Shown: in pieces, positions 38,701-50,500 of the stretch
Numbering within the stretch: the stretch's first letter is position 1
Layout: every line of letters begins with the position of its first letter
Origin: Siphonodentalium dalli
Lineage: Eukaryota; Mollusca; Scaphopoda; Gadilida; Siphonodentaliidae
Reading direction: 5' to 3'
Assembly: GCA_032622095.1 (NCBI GenBank)
Contig: CP136064.1
Location: 259,385,863 to 259,449,862 of the forward strand
DNA: 64,000 nt
Translations under genes and position numbers: made by a program
Notes under the pieces: generated by a model
Seen by the model: the letters and a program-made list of their open reading frames with translations, nothing else
The model's database searches: none
What the model was told of the DNA's origin: nothing

Positions 38701-41700
38701 AATGGCGATTGTATTATCGAAAATGTACATAGTGGATTTAATAGTTATTTACTGTTAATAGTAAATATTTAGCACCATGTTCAGTCAGTTAAATCCGTAT
38801 AATGGTTTCCAAATCATTTATCGGCAGAATAAAAATTATAAAATCAACTATGAAACTGAAATTTTCAATTTGTCATATCAGTATCAAAAAAACATAATTA
38901 CATGTAGTAGGTTTAATTCACAACTCACCAGGATTTCATTCTGATGTTTGTTTAACATGGCTTGTTCGAACATTTATATTTTTTATTTTTTAGGGCCGAT
39001 TTTACATTTAATTTAGGGCCGATGAGATCGGCCCCTGGCACTGAAAGGGTTAAAACATGAGAAAGCAGTGTGAAGTTTTTAAATGGTTCATGTTAAGAAA
39101 ATGCAACATACCTTTTCCGGAAGTCATAAGTTATTCTGTTTCCGATTCCAGAATTACAATGAATACAAATGTTGCCATATTTGAATCGGACCAAATCATC
39201 GTGTTCGAAGTTGTATTTTTTATTACTTCTATGCATCTTTCTGAGACAGATAATGCTCATAAAAAGATAGTTGAGGTATTTATCAACCTATTTTGACACG
39301 GGGAAAAATTTTAAACAGAATATTATAAGATATATTTTTGAGTGCAAACAGCCATGTGGCTTTAACCCTTTACCCAACAAAACGGCCAAAAACGCCCAAA
39401 TAAAGCTTCAACAGCCTAAAATATCTTCGGTCTGTCTCAATAACACCATACAAATATGGATATCATTGGAACCGGTTCATTGACTACATTGTGATGGTTA
39501 CAGTTATGCCCTGTGCCAATGCATTCTCTTATATATGCGAGTCAACCATAGGTCGCCTCGCATATATAAGAGAATGCATTGGCCTAAAAAAAAATCTCTT
39601 TTTAACATTTTTTACCATTCTTTAACAATTTTAACATTTTTAATATGTGTTAAGCCAATGCATTCTCTTATATATGCGAGGCGACCTATGGTCGACTCGC
39701 ATATATAAGAGAATGCATTGGCACAGGGCCGTTCTGTTGGGTAAAGGGTTAAATATGTTAGTTTGGTAATTTACCTTGCAATGAACCACTTCTTTTCCTT
39801 TTCTTTTTATCTTTCCTAGCATGACTGGTATCCTTTGAGTCTTCGAGTGTATCTTCACTATTGTCGAGTTCATCATCAGTTCCAAAGCATTCTTTCAAGA
39901 AGGAGGCTTTCTCACATAACTCGGGATCAACAAGACCAATCATGTGAAAATTTTGCAAGAGAACTTCGACAATTGACCTCTGTATACTAAGGAGTCTCTC
40001 CTCTGACACACTCATCAAGTCACTCTTCTTGTTCTGGTGCATGATATTTGGAGCTACGACTTTACATAGGTTATCGATGTCCATCTTATTTGTGGCCGAA
40101 TTTGCTGCGGTTTTAGCCAGTAGATGAGTGATGAATCGGAGAGTGCTGAGATGTTCTCCCGGCAATAGGAGACACAACAGCATGATCTTCTGTGTGATTT
40201 TTTCACTGTCCGCACCACATTGATAGCACTTAATAAAAGAATCATGGTAGACTCCAGTGAATAGCGGCTCTGGAAGCTCTCGAAAAAAACTTTTAAACAA
40301 ACTTGTGACGTCGAAAACATTAGCTCCCTCAAGGCCCTTGCCATCTTCAACAGTTTGCTGAAAGGATACATGTATAAAGTGTAATTTATTAATAATATTA
40401 ACAATTTAAACATATTAAACCAGTCAGTTAAATCATTAGGGATAATACTGGTTTACGTCGAAGTTCATGTACATGTACGTTTGCCATAATCTTCTTCAAC
40501 AGACTATACATGTAAGTGTAAATCACCCGCTCATCTAAAATAACCAGTGATGGTTATAGAAACCATTTTAATTGTTCTGAACTCCAGAAGAGTTGTCAAC
40601 TGACAGTTGTAATTAATGCGGAAAATATATTTGATCATACTGTTTACATAATTTCAAAAGAATACAAACTCATTTGACCTCACAAACAGTTTGGGTCTTT
40701 TAGACATAAACAAACACATACAGAAGCAAGCCTTGAAATAGGGTGTCTGTCATTTGCAGAATGAGGTCCCCAGGGGGTGAATTTAGTGATGCTACCCCGC
40801 ATAGCGGGCTAGCATCACCAAATTCACCCTCTTGGAGGTGTCACCCTATTTCAAGGTTTGTACAGATGAAATGAACAAAACAGTAAGAAAAGAATAAATC
40901 ATTCTGACTATAAGATATCACTCTTCCCGATAATTCCAATAAATGTAGCATTTTGTATTGATTTGGATGAAACAGTCAATTAAAATTGACGAAAAATCCT
41001 GTCACTCGATTTGGGCGTAAAGTCCGCTATAGAAGAGTAAGCCACTCAGTAAGGCAACAGTACTTTGACGTAAACAAGTATTATCCCTACCTATTGTACT
41101 TGCTGCTTTATGTTGAAGGAAATTTGTAAATCCAATACATGAACATAAATAGCATCGTCACATAAATTATAATAATAATATACATGTAACAAATGCAACG
41201 CCAACGTGACATATGCCTCCCGAAGCTCAGTTTAGAGAATGTACAACACTAAATATTTGTAGGAATGGAAATTTTTATTATCTAAATCCATGAAGTTGGT
41301 ATCCTTTCCTCTTAAACTGGGCTGTCAATGCACCAAAGCACAACCAAATCCGATGATCCATGCCCAAGTCACAAGCTGATATTTTCATACAGTTTCAAAA
41401 TTCAGAAATTTCCAAGTCAAACAAATGTTGATATTCTTCATCCCATTGAGGTTCAGGAATATACCATATGCCATAGATAATTCCCCTACAATCTAAGATG
41501 ACGAAGATACAGGAATGGGAGATTTTACACTGAAGCTATATTAACCCTTTACCCAACAGAAGGGCCCTGTGCCAATGCATTCTCTTATATATGCGAGTCG
41601 ACCATAGGTCGCCTCGCATATATAAGAGAATGCATTGGCTTAACACATTAAAAATTATAAAATTGTTAAAGAATGTAAGAAAAAATGGTAAAAAGTGTTA

Positions 41701-44700
41701 AAAAAAGATTTTTGTTAGGCCAATGCATTCTCTTATACCCTGCTTGACAAAACAAGTGTCCACCTAACCGCGGTGCAGTTAGCGTTGCCACCGCGGCTGA
41801 AATGCAACTACACCGCAGCTCCACCGGCTAACTACAGTTGGGCCGCGGTGTACTTGCCGTTCGGCCATGGTGTAGTTGCCACGGTGTACGTTCATTAAAC
41901 TGAAAAAAGACGATACAAACCAGAAATCTAACCACGGTGTACATGCCGTTCGGCTGCGGTGTAGTTGCCTTTCGGCCGCAGTGTAGTTGCTGTTGGGCCA
42001 CGGTGTACTTGCCGTTCGGCCCGCGGTGCTCAACTGCAGTTACAAACTCTGACACCGCGGCCGAACGGCAAATACACCGCGGTGCCAATGGACACTTGTT
42101 TTGTCCAGCGGGGTATATGCGAGGCGACCTATGGTCGACTCGCATATATAAGAGAATGCATTGGCACAGGGCATAACTGTAACTATCACAATGTGGTCAA
42201 GGAGCCGGTTCCAATGATATCCATATTTGTATGGTTCTATTGAGACAGACCGAAGATATTTTAGGCTGTTGAAGCTTTATTTGGCCGGTTTTGGCCGGTT
42301 TGTTGGGTAAAGGGTTAAACTTCAGAAATGAATGGACAAAACCTGTGGATATTTTTCCCTTCATGCTGTCTTATGAGCATACAAAATATCATTAAAACAT
42401 AACGTACGATGACTGAGATACAGAAATCAAAAGTTGGCAAAGATGCATTTTTCACTTTAAGGGCCATAAGTCTGCAAATAAAATGGACGAAATCTGTTCC
42501 ATGAGGATATCCCTTACCCCATGGTGAATCATGAGGAAATTGAATATCGTTCAAATCCGATTTATGATGAGTAATATAGAGAGCTCCAAAGTTGTTACAA
42601 ACTGATGAACCCCATTTCTAATGAATATTCTCTGCCAAACTTTGTTTGCGGGGGATAACTACCATACATGTACACCTGCATCAAACTGATAGTGAACTAA
42701 TGGAATTACTGTGAACAAAATCATTTGAGATTCCCTCAATTTCCCTGTCAATCGTTGTGTGCTGTCACTATATACAAGGCCAGGAAGCTATATAGTATAT
42801 ATATATCATAATTTGCTCGAAAATGGCAGCAAGATGTCTCGCATCGAAGTTAGTATTCATTACATGTATGTCTTGGTGTAAACATTTTACTCTTCACCTT
42901 TATAAATAACCGAATAAGATAGTAAATGAGCTATGTATAAATTTTTGCTAGCTCACTATGAATCCTGTCCCTAAATAAATTTGAGAATACCGGTGTGGTG
43001 TAAAATTGTAAATAACACTTGATCTACCCCCACACCTCCCCTGCGCATCTCCCCCTGTATAGCTTTCCTCCAAAAACTGTGGTTTTAAGGGAATAATTGA
43101 ACTAATCAGTAATACGGTCAGTTCTAACAGGTATCCTGTATTGAGTCTGGAGATTTTGGGTGGGATCACTAGCAAGTATAACATCAAAATCACACAGCTA
43201 AAATATGCTATAAACATTGTCTGCAATATATATTTTGTGCGCTGTGGTGTCACACTCCATGTATTCCATGTAGAAGTTATTTATAATCGACACAGAGCTA
43301 ATTGCTTCTCATGGTAATAGATACCCCCCCCCCAATGTCTCCAGACTCAATACAGGATACCTATTGAGTCTGTGTTTTAATCAGAACTGTAATACGGTAT
43401 ACCACCGTGTGATTATAGGATTACCGCGGCATTTTTATGCTTAAATACCGCCCAGCACTAAACTAAAGATACTTCCCAGAAGATGAGGCCTAAGCAGAAT
43501 GAAGTTTCCAGAGGGTGAACTTAGTGAAGCTAACCCATTGTGCGAAGTAGCGTCACTAAATTCACCCTCTAGGGAACTCACTCTGCAAATGACAGACATG
43601 CTATTTCAAGACTTGAAAACTAGAAACTTTATATTATATGAATATAAATTTATCTCCCCAACACACATGCTAATGACTATCACATAAATGCAATCATTTG
43701 ACATTCACTTCGCTTCTAATTGAAAACAGAGCAGGTTGACATTATATCCCCAAGAAGTTAACATACAATTCCGCAGACCTCTTTGTGTTTAAAAATAGAA
43801 TGAGTTTACCAAGCTTTGAAATTATCCAGTCAATTTAGAATGCGAAGTCAAATGTTCTAAGGATAACTTTATTATTTCTGTGGTTTAATATATAACAAAT
43901 AAACAATTATTGCATTCTTTCATGGTTGACACAAAGAATTGACAGCCTGAAGAAGTCAATATTCACCGAGGCCATAGGTCATGTCAACAGTGTTCGCGCT
44001 GGACCAAAAAAAACTTTAGCCAAAAGTTTAGCCAAATGAACATTTTATTAGCCAAATGAAAAAAACTTTAGCCAAATATTTTTTGGCCAAATTAAAAAAA
44101 ACTTTGGCCAAATTAAATCCATGTTTTCTGGTCGGTTCACAATCAATGACTAAAATATTTGTTTTAAACTTATTTGTTATACTCAGAATGAAAACATAAT
44201 TAAAACAACACAAAAAAAAACTTTAAAAACAATATTATACGAACATATCATCACATATCACAAAGGCATTCGCAAACATGAAACTAACATTCTATATAAT
44301 TATAATCCGCTAAACTAATTGTAATAACTCTATGCCGTTGACACTATTGACACCATGGCATGACGGCCGCTAACTATGGCTTATTATACTGTAGTAAGGT
44401 GTTAACTGATGAATATCTATTGTATTCAAATCTTTTATGATGTGAGCCCGGTTAATAGACGGGATGCACTTTATGACACCCATTACGTAACCATTGAGTT
44501 AAGAACTGCTCTTCTATAACGAACAAAGCATTTAGGTATTTTATCTTACAGACGGCTTAATCAATTACATAAACAGTATACAGCTTATACATTTTGATGA
44601 TTAGGCTGGTTAGGCTCTCAACGGAGAGCCCAATGTCTGAACATCAGAAGTCTTTTTAGGAGTCAGTAAACTAATGTCATTCGGTCTCGTTGTATTCAGT

Positions 44701-47512
44701 AGTGCTTCGTCAGGTTCGTTCGTCTGTTCACCAACTTCCTCACATCTACTAACGTCATTTCATATGTCCGTTAGAGGACACTCAGCCTGTGGTATAGAAG
44801 GCAATGTCTGTCTTTGTTCGAAAAAGTCAGTCAGTTAAAACAGCGGTATCACTAGGTAACCACCTATTCATTGTGCTCACTGATGACAACTCTCTTCAAA
44901 GCATATATATAAACAAAAATACTGATCAGATGTCAAACAGTTGTGTAATGTTCCCTTTGTACAGCCGCCACAATTCAATCAACGCCACCGTTACGGAACG
45001 ATATTTCATAAGTACGAAAATTATCACCTAACTTCGTCTTGAATGTCGATCTATTGAGCGCTTTTATTAATTAGCTTTCTGACTCCATGCTTTCCGTCTC
45101 CATTTGGGGTAAAAAAAAGTTTAGCCAAATGAAATTTTTATTAGCCAAATTCGAAAAAGATTAGCCATTGGCTAATTTGACTACCGACAGCACGAACACT
45201 GCATGTCAACCCCCCTAAACAATGCAATAATTGTATTATTATATGACTATCATTTTTCTTTCACAAAGACCAGCGATAATTTCCTGACAATCTGATCAGC
45301 ATCCTCTATCTTAACATTGCGCTTAAGATGACAGGAATTGAATAATAACACCTTTATTAACTCATTAGTGTATGGTGCACTAATGAGTTAATAAAGGTGT
45401 TATTATTCAATTCCTGTCATCTTATAACTTGATCATATTAGGGCTGCAATGATTCACAACGGTTTCGGTGAATCGCGATGCAGGCCTGGAAATCACAAAA
45501 CGGGCTGCCCGTCTATAGCCCACCTAGAATTTTCCAAGGTGGGCTTTTTATAGCCCGATTCGTCGACGATAGGAAATTTATTTAGTTATTTTATTGTGTT
45601 TTATGAGAAAAATACTGCCTTGAAATCGTAAAGAATTATATCGTAGCCTACAATGTGCGCATATGTGATTTCGGCAACTGATGGTAATGTCAAATGGGCA
45701 TTATGATGGAATCATTAAATTCCAGAACGAATTGTTCCGAAAATCAGAACTTTTGATCGATTCTCACACATTTTAAGAACAAAATAAATTATTTCTCTTC
45801 ATAAGATTGAGCTTTCAATATATATCACTGGATAAAATTGACATGTTTGTGGATAGTGAGAACCAAGTGTCACCGTCTCAATTGAGTTCAACCTTCTGTT
45901 TCCGGTTACTATCAATGAAAATTGCATATTACTTAAATTGGTAGCCTCGATTGACAATCTTTTAATATAATGAGCTAATGTCTCCAAGTTATCATCCACT
46001 GTGGTGAATATTCTTGTTTAAACTGTTATTCAATTATTAAAGTTGAGAAACTATTCTCTATGTCCCAAATTGCAAACACCCAGTAAATCTTTACAGAGCG
46101 ACTTGACTGCTGGAAGCAGCAATATGTGAAAGCGCTCGCGCCAACTTGTAATTGGTGATGGAATTCCGAATATGGATTACTTTGACAAATAAAGCAGTCA
46201 TTTGTAACTGTACTCAAGTGTAAATATACCAGATTTAATATGCTACTTGATTGTGTATTTTGTGTAAATTACACAACATAGAAAATGTTTTAAACATTGA
46301 CAAACTCACCCAATTTCGTTATATCGGTTGGACACCGACTGACAAATTGTTGAGAACAAACACTCTTACATTTTGTCCGTGGTTCATATTATTTATCATA
46401 ATATATAAGACATAATTTAATATTCACCATAACATACTGTGGGGGATTTGACATTCACAAATCTAGACATTTTATTTCCACATAAAAAAATTAATTTAGA
46501 TGAAGTTAACACATTGAGTGCCGGAAACCTATAGTGTAACATTCCAGGGTGCCAACTTTATATTAAGTATTAAATAGGTAGATAGCACCATATAACCTCC
46601 CTCAAATCCCAAAACTGGGCACGTATCAGCTTGGATCACATATAAACATGGCATAAATGACCTATGAGATAACTCGTAGTCGGCACAGAGCAACGCCATT
46701 CCATGGTATTTTGGCTGGGTGCCGACTACGAGTTATCTCGTATCCACACTTTGCCACGTTTTTCTAATGAGTACTTCATCAGATGATCATGTTCGATCTT
46801 GTAAACAATAAACAGCAAACCTTTCGGAGTACCCTGTGCCAGTTCTGGCTACAACATAACTCGTTGTCACAGCCAGGAAATATCGTATCCCACATTCCAG
46901 GTTTAGATGGATGGTGCTGGGTAACGACTACGAGTTATCTCGTACCTAAATTTTGACAAATCCAATCTTACATGTGTGATTGTGCTACTTCAAAATTGAT
47001 GTCTACTATTCAAATACGTTGCAACTCCTATACATATACACATCAACAGTTTCTTCAAATCAATCACCTTCTTACATGTGTACATGGATTTATGTCATTC
47101 CAGTATTATTTTGATTTAATATGTGTCATATAATTAATCTGTTAACACTACAGTTAATTTATCTGGTCGTTGCATATATAGTCTCATTCAAGAGGACAGA
47201 TTACTGGATAAAACCCTAAAACTTGCTGTGATACTGAAGCCAGATCAATATTATCATACATAAAATACTTACACGCAGATCTTTTTGTCGATTGAGAGCT
47301 CCAGATTTCCGGAACAAACCTTCCAGAGTTATATTTTCTTCAATGATTTTTGCAGCATCGACTAAAAACCTGAAGAGTGAAGAAGATATCAGGCCATTAT
47401 TATCAATATCTTTGTTTTCACATTCCCTACCCAATGTAAAAAGTTTGGGTAAGTGGGTTGTCTGATACATGCTTTTTTTTTTTACTTACTGCATACACAC
47501 ATCAGTAAGCCT

Positions 47513-47543
<31 letters not shown>

Positions 47544-50500
47544 CGTGATTGTTTTGACACAAAAACTTGGGACTGGGCTTACTTTCGAGGATCCCCACAT
47601 GTAAAATCTCAGTTTGCACTCATAGTGCTAATCTAATGTCGTATTTTGTACGAATCATGATGTATATTATTTTATTACATCATCCTACACTTATTTCATT
47701 CAATAAACCCATTCTATAAATTGTGATATTAAATGTTTGTTTAATAACAGGAAATAGTTCCAGGTGACCTTTGACTTCCGGTTTGTCGTCTTTTTACATT
47801 CCGTATGATACGTCTCAAAATACTATGGCTTCCAATATTTTTCCAACAAACTATAATGAATGAAGAGTTTGAAAAGTTATGTCATTAAATATACGCCATT
47901 CAATACGACAAGAGTCTTTATTTATCTGGGACTATTTCTTTACGTGGGCAAACAATGCATACTTTCGCGAAACATCATCGCATGCCTTATAGAAGCCAAT
48001 GTTAGTTTCGCGTCCCATTTGTTGATTTAAGTATGTTTTGTCGACGTTTTGGATCATGTAATAAAGAGAATCTACAACCTGTCCCCAGTTTATAGCAGAA
48101 TTTACAAAACTCGTCCAGTAAATTAGGTCTGAACCTTGCCAAAGACTCGTTCCAGACCTAATTTACTGGACCCGTTTTGTAAATTATGGGGACTCGTTGT
48201 AGATCCTCTATTTATTTAATGAAAATAATTTCTTTTCTGTTTTATTGTGCTAGATAGATATTTAAAATATTAAAGACACAAAGATAATCTTATATATTGT
48301 AATACAGCATTTTGTGAAACACAATGGGGCAGGTAGTGAGGTAGTATTAATGAGTTTGCAATGTCAACTTAGCTGGAGTAATGCTATATTTGTGCATGAT
48401 ATAACATAACAGTTAAATGTTCTGAGTAGCGTATAGTATTCTCCTCTTGTGAGACGCAGGGATTATTTTCACTCGGCTACCGCCTCATAAAAATAATCCC
48501 CCACATCTAACTCGTGGAGAAAAACCGTACACTACTCAGGACAGTTAATTGTTGTCTATATCTTTTTATTACATGATCCTACACTTATTCCATTCAATAA
48601 ACCCATTCTATAGATTGTGATATTAAAGATTCGTTTACTAACAGGAAATAGTGCCAGGCGACCTTTGACTTTCGGTTTGTTGTCTGTTTACATTCCATTC
48701 CGTATGCTACGTCTCAAAATACTATGGTTTCCAATATTTTTCCAACAAACTATAATGAATGAAGAGTTTGAAAAGTTATGTCATCAAATATACGCCATTA
48801 AATACGCCAAAGGGTCTTTATTTATCTGGGACTATTTCTTTACGCGGGCAAACAGTGCATAGTTACATGAAACGTCATCACATGCCTTATAGAAGCCAAT
48901 GTTAGTTGAATAAGTATGTTTTGGATCATATAATAAATAGAATCTACAACACGTCCCCAGTTTATAGCAGAAATTACAGTGACTCGTCCAGAAAATTTGG
49001 TCTTGACCTAATTTACTGGACTCGTTTTGTAAATTCCACTATAAACTGGGGACTCGTAGATCCTCTATATCTAACACCCCAATATAACATAATTTCCTCA
49101 TATAAACTGATGTTTAAAAAAAATCACATAAATTTGGGGATTTTTTAGTAGTTATAATCTATGTTCAATCGAATAAAATTCCATGTCTACCAGGCTCAAA
49201 TCTGAGTTCAGTGTGCCTGTCATTTGCAGAATGAGGTCCCCAGAAGGTGAATTTAGTGAAGCTATCCCGCATAGCAGGCTAGAATCACTAAATTCACCCT
49301 CTGGGGAGCTCATTCTGCTTGGAAAGTTTCTTTATTATCAAATTTCTATAGAAACTTCTTCACATAGATTCTATTTCTTTTTTAGTTTAGTTTCTCTACA
49401 TCCACAAATTGGCAGATGACACCTTGCATAATCGAGGTTCCCAATGGGTGTAAATCACAACATTCACCATTTTATGAACTTCAATCTGAGTCGATGTCTC
49501 CCAGAGCAGACAAGGCCATGGAGAATGAGGTCTCCAGAAGGTGAATTTGGTGATGCTAGCTTGATCAGGCTGATAAAAAAAAATCAGCAGGAGACTTTTT
49601 CTTGGGTAGGAAGGGAGTGAGCAAACAAGCAATATTTGAACTTGGCCGCATCCAGATAAATATTCGAAATGTACTGTGGTTCTTATACACACGTGCATGT
49701 ACCTTGCTAAGTTGCTAAAAAAAATCCATTTGAAAGTCAAAATTCAACAATCTAAATATAATAAGTGATGCTATTCAAATTTGAAAAATTTCCATTAATC
49801 TTTGAAAATAATAGCATTGTGCTTTGCAAAGAAAAATATGATTTTATCCCTACTAATACTTAGTTTCAGATATAAAAAATGAGAACATACTTCGGTACAT
49901 AGCCACAGCCCTCTACAAAGTCACATGGCACGTGCGACAGGTAATTCCCAAAAATCTTAAACACCGACCCCACATCCTGTAAATAGAAGAAATTGAAAAT
50001 TAAAAAATTCATATTATATACCATGAGACAGTTGTTGTGCTCAATGAGCTTAATAAGAATTAGATACATATGTCAGACTTAATAATAATAATCATTTATT
50101 GTATACAATGCTCTAAAACACATTCTTATTCTAAAACATATAAACATAAGCAAATATTGACCTAAAAGTAGTGATCTAAGACTAGTATACATGTATATAC
50201 AAATCTAAAATAAATGCAGCAAAACAAAACAAATTTACAGGAAAACAGGTGCGCTAAAACCACGATATTTATAATAGATATCGCCATCGGTAATGTTGTC
50301 TGAACAAGAGTGTTTTGAAAGACCTCTGTTTGTTGGAAGCTGATACCAGTCTACCTGGAGGTGCAGCATATGCGAATGAAAGTTTCTCAATAAATTTTAT
50401 TCAAGTGAATGGCGCATGGAGGTAATTCTCGTCAGCCGACCAAAGGCCATCATGTACAGGTTGATCTGTTGACCTACAGCAGGCTTTCCGCTAGTAGGGC

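Noticed and set aside
48617-48862. 81-codon plus-strand frame
   Set aside because: It lies in the tail of a hairpin-headed repeat whose other copy (47.7 kb) is frame-broken.
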